Shown here: positions 54,000 to 64,000 of the stretch, one piece after another
How positions within the stretch are numbered: the first letter of the stretch is position 1
How the letters are laid out: each line of letters opens with the position of its first letter
From: Pomphorhynchus laevis
Lineage: Eukaryota > Acanthocephala > Palaeacanthocephala > Echinorhynchida > Pomphorhynchidae
Reading direction: 5' to 3'
Assembly (NCBI GenBank): GCA_012934845.2
Contig: WNNJ02000009.1
Coordinates: forward strand, 144,536-208,535
Length of the DNA stretch: 64,000 nucleotides
Program-made: the position numbers and the translations under genes
Notes under the pieces: generated by a model
The model's database searches: none
Told to the model about the DNA's origin: nothing
The model's input: the letters and a program-made list of their open reading frames with translations, nothing else

Positions 54000-55690
54000 C
54001 TCGTGACGTTCGAAGGTCTCAGACTAGTCATCTACAAAAACTTGCTTTCTTCGAGCCGTATTCGAATGTTAGGATCAGTGCGATGATTTTCTATATTTCA
54101 GATTTATTTATCTTTCAAATTTATTTTCTATCTTTCGGATTGGATTATCTTTTGGATTATTGTGTATTTTATTGTAATTAGTTGTAAGTATCAATAACCT
54201 TTTTACCCAAAAATAGTTCAATGATATTATTAATTATTAAATAATAGTTTTAATGACTAAATGTAAATTCTAATAAATATTTATATGCTGTTAATCAGAT
54301 CAGATCAGCTAACTATTAAAATGAATAAAAATAAATATATTTTATAAAAATAATGCTAAGCGAAAATGAAATAATTAGATGATAAATAATCACATATTAA
54401 TAAATATTAAATAATTATAATAAGATTTTCATAATTTACATAAAGTTAAAATTTAAAATAAAAATCAATTTTTATGAATTGACTGACAACTTTAATTCAG
54501 TTAATTACATGTTTATGAAAAATAAAAAAATTCCAAATATATGATCGTTAATAAATGGATACGGCTGAATCTAAGATTAATGAGAACTCAAGTAATTACT
54601 TAATTAATTACTGGACCAACATCAGTAATTGAGTTAGAATAAACGACCATTTGGAACATCTTATTTTAATAATTACAACCATTTAATCATTCGCTCAGGT
54701 AACTAAAAGAAAATATAGAAAAATGCATAGAAGTTGACTTGATAACTCGTGAATAACAGCTACAGAGATCGATGAGCAGAATTTCATACATACTGATTCA
54801 GTTCACTGACTGCTGAATAGACAATGTGACTTATAATTATTAAGTTATTATGTGATTTATAATTATTTATATTTATTAATTTAAATTTTTAATCAAGATT
54901 TTATAGTAATTCATTTTTAATTCAAATACGTACAATCAGTTAGCTGATCTAATTCAACTGATCAAGTGACTACTAATTTTAAAAGAAAACACCTTTTTGT
55001 GGAATGTTGATAAATGATTTTTGAATAAAAATCGGCTGCAGAACCTCATACGTTGCTGAATTTTTTAAATGAAAAATCTTTCGTCGTCAAAATGTTGATG
55101 TTTGCAATAACTAGCAGGTGCTAAAATCTCATTTCTTTGGCTAAAGCCGACAAGCTTGAGAGCAAATGGGCGTATGTGTTCAAAGAATTAAATTCATACG
55201 CTTTCAATTCATATCGCTTTAAATAAGGCACAATTACTTGAAAATTTTATAATAAAAGTATTTTGTAAATATATATTTTGTAAAAGTATTTTCTTAAATC
55301 AACCGATAAAAAATTCATGAATTTCGTTTTTAATATTTGTATTTTAACAAACAAATTTCCTTTTTAATTAATAAAAACGTTTATTATATGCTAAATTATA
55401 GCATCATGATAAATATTTCAACCTTGATAGTTATTTTATTTAATAGTTTCTCTATATTACTTTACATTTGCATTTAATAAAATACGAATTTATGCTTTTT
55501 ATCAGCATGAACGCTAGGGTTCATGTTTTGTTTGCCATTTTGTTGATATATTGCTATAAACTTTTAAATAATTTTATAAAACAAAACATTTTGATTACAA
55601 ATAAATAGATTACCCGCAAATGGGTTCCGTCACTTCAGTAAATGGTATATTTACACAATTTCAGTTGCGGATTTTAATTTTGCTCTCTTC
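54000..55690. other. AT-rich DNA with an SR tail fragment
   Basis: Holds SR copy i at about 54420-54490 (inverse orientation, marker AAATTTAAAATAAAAATCAA). No other feature is recognised. Confidence 0.45.
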
Positions 55691-57840
55691 GCTTACTTGT
55701 GTAATAAATGAGGACAAACTTTTTGGTTTTACTCAACAATCTAGGAAGTTCACAAGTACGATATTATCAATATCATCACAGTTCTTACGTCGCGTCAATA
55801 ATCCCAAAATGTTAAAAGGACAAAATGTGATAGCGTTTTAGAATGTTGAGCATTCGGATATCAGTTCAAACACGTCTGAAGAAATATAATTAGTTAGTAA
55901 TCGAAGTTTCTTTGGTTGTCTATCGGGGTTCGAGATATGTAATTCGTCGACACAATTATTGAAGGTAGCAATCCTGTGTTTCCATTCGGCTGGAGTAGTG
56001 GCTTTCGATCTATCGAAGCGCGTTGAATGCATGAGGTTGTCCATTTGTGGAACGATTACCGTTGATTGTTTGTTGAGTAAATTGTAATAAATGAGGACAA
56101 ACTTTTTGGTTTTACTCAACAATCTAGAAAGTTCACAAGTACGATATTATCAATAACGTCACATTTCCCCTTCTTAATAATTGAAGCGTTTACTCCGTGT
56201 TATTATTCTTCCACGCCTTGATAGCTGTGGTAAGAAATCGAAGACCGACAATTCGTTGGATGTATTCAAATCCTCACCTGACTTTGTAATCGTCATCGGG
56301 TCTTTTGCATCAGATTGATCGTTAACAGGTTCTTCTTCTTGACTTTGAGGAAGATCTGTTGAAGATCGAGCGTGCGTACTCATATGATTCGTATAATCAA
56401 TACTTGGTGCACCAACCTCACGATATAGGTTTGTGTAATTTACCGATAAACCATTCTCTATGTCTTCATAAGCCGGGGAAACCAAATCATTGGTCGACAC
56501 TGTGCTTTCCCTTCCATCTATATATCTGATAGAGCATGCAATGGTTTTGATGATGTTATGTCGACTGGATGCACAAGTGGATCTGACTTTGTTTGTCTTG
56601 TAAAATTGCGTACAAGTACCAGTTCTTCCAATAGCCGAGTGGGCATAGAGTAACCGTTCCACGATTTGCGTTGATAATTAAACACGTTCATGTGGAGTCT
56701 GATTAATAGCGTTGCACAATAGAGATCGTCAAAATTGAGAGATTTCAATGCTAGCTTTATCATTTTTCAAATTACTCCGTTGATCCTCTCGCATTGTCCA
56801 TTGCCCGTAGGGTGGTACGGAGTACTGTGAGAAATAATTGTTCAATTTTGCCAGAGGAAGTCTTGTACATCACGGGACATAAACTGCTTTCCTCAATCGC
56901 TATGTATAGCTTCTGGTGCACCGGATATCGCAAATAGACATTGAAGAAATTGTATTACTGTTGTGGAAGATATGTCTTGATAAGGGAATACAAAGGGACA
57001 GCGAGAGTATTCATCCACTAATACGAGCAGATATTTGTAATCTTCCGCAGAAGGTTTGGGATCAACAAAATCCATTGCTAGCCTTTTAAAAGGTTTTCTT
57101 GCGGAAACTATAGTTGCTTGCGAGGGTCTATGGTATACAGGTTTTAATTCAGCGCATACTGTACAAGTGGATCAAGCACGACGAACATCTTCAATTGAGA
57201 AGGGGAAGTTCTTTTATCGAATGAAGTGATATAGCCTCGTGACACTAGGGAGACACAAAGCATTATGAAGATGTTTCACAGTTCTGTCGTTGTTTAAAGA
57301 ACAAATCCTAGAGAATGTGTCAGATCGATATTGAATGCCACCACATTCAATTTTCAAGGTTGATATTTATCGTGTATGAGTAGTTTGTTAGATCGAGCTT
57401 CCATCGTAATTTTTCATTCTTGATCTGACTTTGGAATGCTGGTTAAATATGAACGATACAGCCTGCTGATCGGTCAAGATTACAAAGTGTTTAATCATCA
57501 AGAATTCACGGCACTTTCTAATTTTTTCAACAATCGCAGCAGCTTCTCTTTCGACAGTCTAATGATTTTTCTCAGATTTATATAGACTTCTTGATAAGAA
57601 TGTCACTGGTTTGTTTTCTTGTAAAAACACAGATGCGATAGTGTCTCCAGAAGCATCCGTCTCCACACAGAATGGTATATTTTCATTGATAGTGACTAGA
57701 GAGGTGTCACCGATCTCGCTCCTAAGATTTTTGAAGCATTAAATTTGCTCTTGATGCAACGGAAATTCTTTACAGTTTAGTGGCCTGATTTTGGCAGAAT
57801 AATTTTGAATCCATTGACTACAGTAACTGAACCATCCCCT
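55690..57840 (-). mobile_element. Ty3/gypsy-type LTR retrotransposon, fossil
   Basis: Old, broken element on the minus strand. Recognisable parts are an RNase H/RT-end region (about 57.2-57.84 kb), an integrase core of the Ty3/gypsy type (about 56.2-57.17 kb, with a YLLVLVDEYSRCPFVFP block) and a short gag-like piece (about 55.85-56.12 kb). Two direct repeats of about 75 bp (near 55.70 and 56.09 kb) flank the gag-like piece and probably derive from LTR ends. The order pol, repeat, gag piece, repeat suggests two overlapping insertions or a rearranged copy. It has many breaks and its repeats have diverged; it is not functional. Confidence 0.75.
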
Positions 57841-58639
57841 GTTGGTGCACCGAAGAAACAAAAAGCGGTTATATACCAATTCTTAATAAATTCTCCTATT
57901 GATTTGGAAGAGGTTGAAAGAATATGAAATGCACTAATCTAATGGATATATTAAATAATAAGTCATCAGAATCAATGGATATTTATCCAAATCATGTTGA
58001 AGAGGTCATTGAGCTAATTAAAATTGATAAGAAGCCAATTAGTAAAAAATACTACACCTTCTACGACTAAGCCTGATCGAATATCATTGACATTCAGCAC
58101 TCCTAATTCTGATAGAGCATTGGAACTATCCCCTGTTAGTGCACCAAATAAGCAAAAATTAATTGATCCCATTTTCGATCAGGATGAATATTTATCTTGT
58201 ATTTCACCCTATAGTGCGACATGAAGAAATGAGTTCAATAAGATAAAATAAATTTGTTCATTAAGAGAAGATTTATATGTGGATTTTGTGCTGCCTCAGA
58301 TTTAGATACATGCATAGAATAAAATAACAAGTTAAGATTGCGTATAAATGAATTAACGAATAATAATTTACAATTAGATCAACATAAGAAGAATAGAAGT
58401 GATAAAAGAACATATGTAAACGCACTATCGTTACCAATGAAACGTGCAGTACAGGCAGAAATAAGGAAAACTATGGTACAGACTAAATCAATTCCAAATT
58501 CTTAATTTTAGATCAATAGCCCATGCAGTTTCGGCAGAAGAACATAGAGAAGAAAATTTAATAGTGTACGGAACATCACCTTCAATCGATGACAAATCTG
58601 CGTTCATTGAAATTATTATTATTATTATTATTCCAATAC

Positions 58640-58649
58640 ATACCAAAGC
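58640..58649. repeat. Target-site duplication of N7, left copy
   Basis: ATACCAAAGC here is repeated exactly at 62054-62063. In A1 the same place reads as an uninterrupted tail (ATGCCAAAGT in the plus strand), so it is an insertion footprint. Confidence 0.8.
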
Positions 58650-61600
58650 ACCTTAACATATGTTTCACCTTAACATAAGTCTTGGTTATTATAATTCTTA
58701 CACTTAATAAACTACTTACAATTATTACATAAGTCTTGGTTATATAAGTCTTGGTTGGAATCTATAACATCAGCGAAAGTAAATACAATAAACTACAAAG
58801 AACTCAGGTTATTAACGGAAATAACAGTACACTGTTTCCACGAAGCCGTACGCCAAGGGTACGTCCCAGGGTGCGCAGTATTAAACAGATCTACAAGGAA
58901 TTTTACAGGCAGTGAATGGCACGGGGTAAACCGAGTTCTGAGCTAAAGTGTTGTACATGTAACGGTCAGGCTGCCAAATGCAAGGGTTGCAGGTGCGCAA
59001 GGGAAAAGAGGCCATGTATTAACTGTTCTGCACCTGGATGCTGCAACAAAGTTGGGAGTGATTCGCAACATATAAATAGAGTGAATAGAAACTCCATGAC
59101 AATCGAGCCATCCCCCCAGCAATCGGATATCACAATTGAAGTATCAAAAGAAACGATTATGCATGAAATTTATGTGAATGTAATACAATGGAGACCTGAC
59201 GCGTTGAGTTTACCGAAATGCTCTGCGAGCAATCTTTTTATTGACATGCTGGCTGAATTTTATCACGCGGCCATTAATATCGCACTTCCTGACAAAAACG
59301 TTTTAAAAGTCGCGATAGTGTTCGTCAGATGCGTTTTACAGCAAATCCCTTCCCGGAAAATAAAAGCGATCCGCCAAACTTTAGAAAGGAGATTACAACT
59401 CTGGAAAAATGGAAGCTTCTTAGAACTTTTTCAGGAAGCAAGTATACTACAAACACGTTCAAAAATTACGAAAAACACATCAACATCCATGGATTGGAAA
59501 CGAAGATATTGTCGATTGGTATCAAGCGGAAAGATTAATGCCGCAACTTCCGTCCTCGAGGAAAGCGACTGCACGGCGACGCTTCGACCAGATCACATTA
59601 TTGATGGATTAACAGTGAAGGAACTCTTGATAAATTTACATCCTCCCGCAACACAACCACAATCACCGCTTTTACTCAATCACTTATTTCCCGGAGCGAA
59701 AAAGCATCACCCTACACTGTTTCTCGATATCGAAGCGGATGACATCATTCGCTCGTCTAAGCGTACTACAGGTGGTGCAGGCCCGTCCGGCCTTGACGCT
59801 TTGACGTGGAGGCGCATGTTGAACTCCTTCGGCCATCATTCACGAGGGTTAGCAGATGCGCTTGCAAAATTTGCAATTCACCTTGCAACAACAAAAGTTT
59901 CTCCTGATACCCTGGAGGCATTTGTGGCATGTAGGCTAGTCGCTATCCCGAAGAAAGCCCATGGAATACGCCCCATTGGGGTAGCCGATGTCAGTCGTAG
60001 AATCATATGCAAAACGATTCTAAATCACATAAAATCCGATATGCAAGATGTGGCCGACGTATTTCAACTATGTGCATCTCAGCATAGTGGTGTGGAATTT
60101 GCCATTCATTCTCTCAGAGGCGAATATATGAATAACCATGACTTTGGTTTACTCGCGGTCGACGCGAGTAATGCATTCAATCGTATAAATCGCAAAGTGG
60201 CTATTCATAATATGCGGTACGTTTGCCCTGCGCTTGCGTGCGTCTTTGAGAATATTTATTCAGTCGATGCTCAACTTGTCCTTGGTGGTGACTCGTTGTA
60301 TTCAGAAGAGGGTGTAACGCAGGGCGACCCTCTTGCAATGGCAGTATTTGCAATGGCATCGTTACCATTAATTCGCAAAATACAGGATGAATGTCCGGGC
60401 ATAATACAACGCTGGTTTGCGGATGACGCGAATTTTGTTGGACAACCACATGAGCTTAAACGTGCTTGGAATATAATAGAGACATTTGGGCCAGGAATCG
60501 GTTATTTTGTAAATCCTTCGAAAACATGTTTGCTGCTTCATCACAAGCAAAGAGACGTGGAACAGATGTTTCACGGAATAAAAATAGAGTATGACGGGAT
60601 CGGAATATTGGGATCCTTCATTGGTACAACCAGTTACATAAAGCATGAGACACAGAAGAAATTGGAAATGTGGACTCACTCAATTGGACGCATCAGCGAG
60701 GTATGTGAATCGGACCCACACATCGGTTTTATCGGACTATCGAAATCCTTACAATGGAAGTGGACCCACTTTCTTAGAACAATCAATTGTCATGAGGACA
60801 TGTTGGCTCCTTTACGTGAATCGCTGCTATTTCGCATATTTCCCGTCCTAACAAAGTATCAGATCTCCGATTCCATGTCAGTTGTGCTAAGCTCTCCTCT
60901 AAGACTAGGTGGAATTGGGATAATGGATCCAGTTTTCACATCGCATATTGAGCATGATTCATCGCTAGCCATGGTAAAGTCATATACCTCCGGTTCTCGT
61001 GGAGCGGCACTTCGTGAACAGCAGACATCTATCAAACTTCTGATAACTACACAAAAACGGCGAGTATTCACGGATCGTATAGCGAGCGTCAAAAACACAC
61101 TATCCAACACCGAGCAGAAGGCGTTAGTGTTTGCTACAACATGTGGGGCATCTGCATGGTTAAGTAACTGTCCAACCAAAACGGAAAATTTCATTCTCTC
61201 GCAAAACCAGTTTAGAGACGGTTTAGCAACCCGATACGGATGGATCCCAGAGGGGCTGCCATCAATTTGTGTATGTAACGCATCGTCGAGCCTTTCACAC
61301 CTTCTCTCGTGCAAGCACGGTGGACTACCGATAATTCGTCATAACGAAATTAGAGATTTAATCGCATGTGAACTAACAACAGTTTGCCACGGGGTAGCCA
61401 CGGAACCATGTTTACAAAGAGTAGACGATCATGTTGTTTTTTCAAAGCACACTACCACACGTGACGCCGAAGCAAGACTTGACATAGTCTGCAGCGGATT
61501 ATACGAGAATCGGTTCGAGCGGACGTTTTTGGACGTCGTAGTATTTAACCCTCATGCCGCATCGTGTTCTCAAGATGATAAAGCTGCATTCAGTTATCAT

Positions 61601-62053
61601 GAAAGCCGAAAAAATGCCAAATATGAGGAACGAGTCACATGTATTGAGAGAGGAATATTTGTGCCACTGGCGTTTTCGTGCTCAGGCGGAATTGGTCCAA
61701 CAGCATTACACATTATTAAGCGTATCGCATGGTTGCAAGCGACCAGAAGAGAGGGTAGCTCGTACGCAGAATGTGTTGGCCGTTTAAAACGAAAGATCTC
61801 TGTCGTTCTATGCAGAGCCGCTTCCGAGTGTATAAGGGGCTACAGATCGGCTCGAAACCGCCCATACGCTCGAGGAACCAACGAATACCAGCTGTCAGGA
61901 AATAACTTCCCTTACACGCTGAAGGCAATGGAACGTCAAGGAGACGCATAAATATTCAAACGTATTTTTATCAATGTTATTAACGCTAATATTATATGAC
62001 CCATTTGCGGGTAACAATGCTTGTAAAATTTTCGAATAAATAAAAAAAAAAAA
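58650..62053 (+). mobile_element. R2/NeSL-like LINE, family N, intact copy N7
   Basis: Full-length by every visible criterion: 266-bp 5' UTR, one uninterrupted ORF, a 102-bp 3' UTR with the hairpin ACCCATTTGCGGGT (61999-62012), AATAAATAAA and a short A-run, all bounded by a perfect 10-bp duplication. The 5' UTR has three repeats of ATAAGTCTTGGTTAT (58676, 58731, 58747), also present once in N2. It is the only uninterrupted copy among about nine N copies and the best candidate for an active source element. Confidence 0.88.
58916..61951 (+). CDS. Family N polyprotein: Cys array, reverse transcriptase, restriction-like endonuclease
   Basis: 1011 residues. About 12-44: Cys array CCTCNGQAAKCKGCRCAREK then CINCSAPGCC, CXC/tesmin-like, presumed DNA-binding. 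About 100-290: helical N-terminal region. About 345-560: RT, with GIRPIGVADVSRRIICKTIL, LLAVDASNAFNRINRKVAIH (first catalytic Asp), EGVTQGDPLAMAVFAMASL and RWFADDANFVG near 500 (FADD in place of YADD). About 600-780: thumb/linker. About 785-810: knuckle CVCNASSSLSHLLSC then RHNEIRDL. About 853-920: nuclease, with RLD (Asp 856), FLDV (Asp 873) and a K-x2-KYEER block, the pattern of the restriction-like nuclease in R2-group LINEs. The start is chosen by alignment with N2. It would nick target DNA and copy its own RNA. Confidence 0.88.
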   Translation: MARGKPSSELKCCTCNGQAAKCKGCRCAREKRPCINCSAPGCCNKVGSDSQHINRVNRNSMTIEPSPQQSDITIEVSKETIMHEIYVNVIQWRPDALSLPKCSASNLFIDMLAEFYHAAINIALPDKNVLKVAIVFVRCVLQQIPSRKIKAIRQTLERRLQLWKNGSFLELFQEASILQTRSKITKNTSTSMDWKRRYCRLVSSGKINAATSVLEESDCTATLRPDHIIDGLTVKELLINLHPPATQPQSPLLLNHLFPGAKKHHPTLFLDIEADDIIRSSKRTTGGAGPSGLDALTWRRMLNSFGHHSRGLADALAKFAIHLATTKVSPDTLEAFVACRLVAIPKKAHGIRPIGVADVSRRIICKTILNHIKSDMQDVADVFQLCASQHSGVEFAIHSLRGEYMNNHDFGLLAVDASNAFNRINRKVAIHNMRYVCPALACVFENIYSVDAQLVLGGDSLYSEEGVTQGDPLAMAVFAMASLPLIRKIQDECPGIIQRWFADDANFVGQPHELKRAWNIIETFGPGIGYFVNPSKTCLLLHHKQRDVEQMFHGIKIEYDGIGILGSFIGTTSYIKHETQKKLEMWTHSIGRISEVCESDPHIGFIGLSKSLQWKWTHFLRTINCHEDMLAPLRESLLFRIFPVLTKYQISDSMSVVLSSPLRLGGIGIMDPVFTSHIEHDSSLAMVKSYTSGSRGAALREQQTSIKLLITTQKRRVFTDRIASVKNTLSNTEQKALVFATTCGASAWLSNCPTKTENFILSQNQFRDGLATRYGWIPEGLPSICVCNASSSLSHLLSCKHGGLPIIRHNEIRDLIACELTTVCHGVATEPCLQRVDDHVVFSKHTTTRDAEARLDIVCSGLYENRFERTFLDVVVFNPHAASCSQDDKAAFSYHESRKNAKYEERVTCIERGIFVPLAFSCSGGIGPTALHIIKRIAWLQATRREGSSYAECVGRLKRKISVVLCRAASECIRGYRSARNRPYARGTNEYQLSGNNFPYTLKAMERQGDA

Positions 62054-63634
62054 ATACCAAAGCCAAAAGGCTATTCAGGCAGAGTCCAAAAAAAGCAAAT
62101 GGTCAGTCAACGTAGCTAATTAGGGTATTCCAGTGGTAGTGTTGAATGTCGGCATTGTTCATGTATCCATTTGTAGCATCGTGATTTAAACGTTCTTGGG
62201 GGCGACGACTTCCTCAGGCAACGAATTCCACATGTTAATTCCTCTTCTTGAGAGTCTATACACTTTTGGTAATCTGCCAAATCTAAATTTATACAAGACT
62301 CTGCTATGTCCCCGCAACTGATCTACCCGCCTAGTGATTACATCGGTGGGATAACCTACCACATCATTCGACATATGCCATATACATAGCATTTCCAAGG
62401 ATATGAACCTCTCACGTACCGACAACATCCTAATACGACTTAGACGTACATAATAGTCAATACCACTTAAGCCAATACAGAGCCTCGATCCGCGCCTAAG
62501 AATAGACTCCAGGTCTAATAGTTCTTGCTTAGTGACAGGGAAACAAGCCTGAATGCAGTACTCCAAGTGTGGCCTGACGATGGAGATGAATAACCTCTTG
62601 AACATGTGACAGCTTAACCTGAGGAATGCATTTTTAATACAATATAACGCCCTAGTAGCTTTACCTAGAAAGAAGTCGGTGTTCAACTTTGTTTTCAAGG
62701 ATCTATGAACAATAATCCCTAAATCCTTATGATGAGACACTTCCTTTAAGACCATATCTCCAATAAAGTACCTTAGAGTTTCAATAGGGCGACCTAGTTG
62801 CATGAAGACACATTTATCAACATTCAACCGTAGTCCGGTAGAATCGCACCACTTGATCAGGGAGTTTAGATCATTTTGTAACGATACTCGATCAGCAGGA
62901 CTTCTAATGATCGACCAAATCTTTAGATCGTCTGCAAACGCTAGATGAGAGCATGATAAGCGGAGTAGCAGATCATTAATGAAGATTATAAAGAGCAGTG
63001 GGCCAAGGACTGATCCCTGCGGTACGCCAGAATTAATATTTACCGAATAAGAAAACACGCCCCCCCACACAAACTCGGAAAGACCTATTCGATAGAAATT
63101 CCCTGACCCACTCACAAATATATGAATGAAGTCCATAGTGATACAGTAAAGACACTATGCCGTCGTGTGGTACCCTATCAAAAGCTTTCGAAAAATCAAG
63201 GAATACTGTATGAACCTGAAACCCAGCCCCCAGAGCATCAGCCCATTTTTCACGCGCAGTTAGTAGGTTAGTAAGGCATGAACGTCCGATCCTGAAACCA
63301 TGTTGAGATTCAACCAATATGTGATTACGATCCAAATGATCCCTGATTCTACTAGCAATGATTCTTTCTAAAAGTTTGCAGAATACGCTAGTTAAGCTAA
63401 TGGGCCGAAAGTCCGCGCAAAAGCTAGCAGGATGCTTTTTGGGAATAGGCACCACAATTGCACACTTCCAACTGTCAGGAATCCAAGATGTGTCTAAGCT
63501 GTATCTGAAAAACATAGTTAAATCATTGCTCAGTTCGTTCGCTAGGGATTTGACGAGGAAGGGGGCGATATTGTCTGGTCCCGGAGATGTAAACGAATCG
63601 AGCTTCATAACCTCGTTCAACACCTCATCCACTC

Positions 63635-63697
63635 TGAAATCATATCTAGTGTATTCCTACACTAGATATGATATGAAATCATATCTAGTGTAGGAAT
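63635..63697. repeat. Direct plus inverted short duplication at the A2 5' junction
   Basis: GAAATCATATCTAGTGTA (63636-63653), then its inverted copy (63654-63673), then a second direct copy (63675-63697). Such fold-backs form when minus-strand synthesis switches template at the end of an insertion. Confidence 0.75.
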
Positions 63698-64000
63698 AAA
63701 TCTAACACGGGAAACGATACAAGCGACAAAAAGAATAAGAAGGTACGTGAAAACGGAGATCAATTACTTAAGGTAAGGTTAGGAAAAACTTTAGTAAATC
63801 ATATTTTAGCAAAGGCAAAAAAGCTTCAAAATATATCAATCTATAAGAACGTGTATATACAGCCCGATTACAATCTTGCAGAAAGCGAACGAAGATACAA
63901 TCTAAGATCTGAACGTAGAAGAATTCAAGCAGAATTTCCTGGACATTCTGTGTACATACACATAGGAAAAATTATGAAGATAATTCGAAATTCTGAACAT

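Larger units (their letters stand above)
58613..63653 (-). mobile_element. CR1-like LINE, family A, copy A2, interrupted by N7
   Basis: Minus strand from about 63653: SPGPDNIAPFLVKSLANELS, IVVPIPKKHPASFCADFRPI, QHGFRIGRSCLTNLLTAREK, VFLDFSKAFDRVPHDGIVSL, then GVPQGSVLGPLLFIIFINDL, LAFADDLKIWSIIRSPADRV, HHKDLGIIVHRSLKTKLNTD and the C-terminal WNSLPEEVVAP. One frameshift (near 63.04 kb) splits an otherwise open ORF. The 3' UTR is cut by N7; its last about 27 bp, ending in an AAT microsatellite, lie at 58613-58639. It is 5'-truncated, with an odd fold-back at the 5' junction. It is younger than A1. Confidence 0.85.
57841..64000 (+). mobile_element. LINE F ORF1 (CR1-like), split by the A2/N7 nest
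   Basis: Left part, about 57841-58612: ORF1-like sequence with a CGFCA finger (FICGFCAASDLDTCIE at about 58268), an Asn/Lys-rich coiled helix and REENLIVYGTSPSIDDKSAF. Right part, 63698-64000: open to the window end, reading NTGNDTSDKKNKKVRENGDQ, LLKVRLGKTLVNHILAKAKK and RRYNLRSERRRIQAEFPGHS. This is the C-terminal half of the same kind of ORF1 (compare LLKVIDSKDHVNFLLKHA ... ELHRRLESGESNLC in A1). The left part has a few frame changes. A motif SPVSAPNKQK occurs twice upstream (about 57837 and 58123). Confidence 0.65.

Noticed and set aside
1-64000. CRISPR arrays, bacterial operons, rRNA genes, Polinton-like capsid genes
   Set aside because: None seen. Tandem repeats lack the regular spacers of CRISPR, coding sequence is intron-bearing, and no capsid, packaging ATPase or polymerase B motifs were found.

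Overview
This is eukaryotic, AT-rich DNA from an animal genome. It holds short exons separated by introns of 45-53 bp, pieces of three recognisable host genes, and a dense, layered set of retrotransposons. Penelope-like elements, CR1/L2-type LINEs, an R2/NeSL-like LINE family and a Merlin DNA transposon together point to an invertebrate. I cannot name the phylum from sequence alone.

Host genes. (1) The terminal exon of an SLC16-like major facilitator transporter lies at 820-989 (+). (2) A low-molecular-weight protein tyrosine phosphatase lies on the minus strand (15907 down to 12935); I assembled five exons by eye, with tiny introns plus one 2.4-kb intron full of repeats. An orphan terminal exon at 7395-7279 (-) could be its 3' end or belong to another gene. 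(3) The Nup62/Nsp1 C-terminal coiled-coil domain lies at 45387-45952 (+). One further minus-strand exon candidate (about 45232-45020) is unassigned.

Mobile elements, named here by letter. N is an R2/NeSL-like LINE with an N-terminal Cys-rich array, an RT, a Cys/His knuckle and a C-terminal restriction-like endonuclease. About nine copies or pieces are present; one (58650-62053) has an intact 1011-residue ORF and 10-bp target-site duplications. B is a CR1/L2-type two-ORF LINE: one nearly full copy (16931-20970), a second subfamily in inverted orientation, and many short 3' tails. A, C, D, E, F and G are further APE-type (CR1-like) LINEs. P is Penelope-like fragments (window start, 1.3-1.8 kb, 47-49 kb). 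A Merlin element with 52-bp TIRs lies at 26001-27279. One broken Ty3/gypsy-type fossil lies at 55.7-57.8 kb. A hairpin-bearing dispersed repeat (SR) occurs about nine times and abuts the Penelope bodies.

Layout: 1-4.2 kb Penelope, transporter exon, SINE-like unit, N pieces; 4.2-7.9 kb AT-rich with repeats; 8-12.5 kb N joined to C; 12.9-15.9 kb phosphatase gene; 16-21.9 kb C, B and E; 22-24.4 kb N; 25-28 kb Merlin inside LINE G, then N; 28.7-31.5 kb inverted B copies; 32-38 kb fragments and LINE D containing C; 38-43.5 kb three N copies; 44-49 kb B tail, Nup62, Penelope; 50-54 kb LINE A; 55.7-57.8 kb LTR fossil; 57.8-64 kb a three-layer nest (F containing A containing N). Three nests can be proved from the sequence itself, because the host element's reading frame or tail resumes across the insertion.
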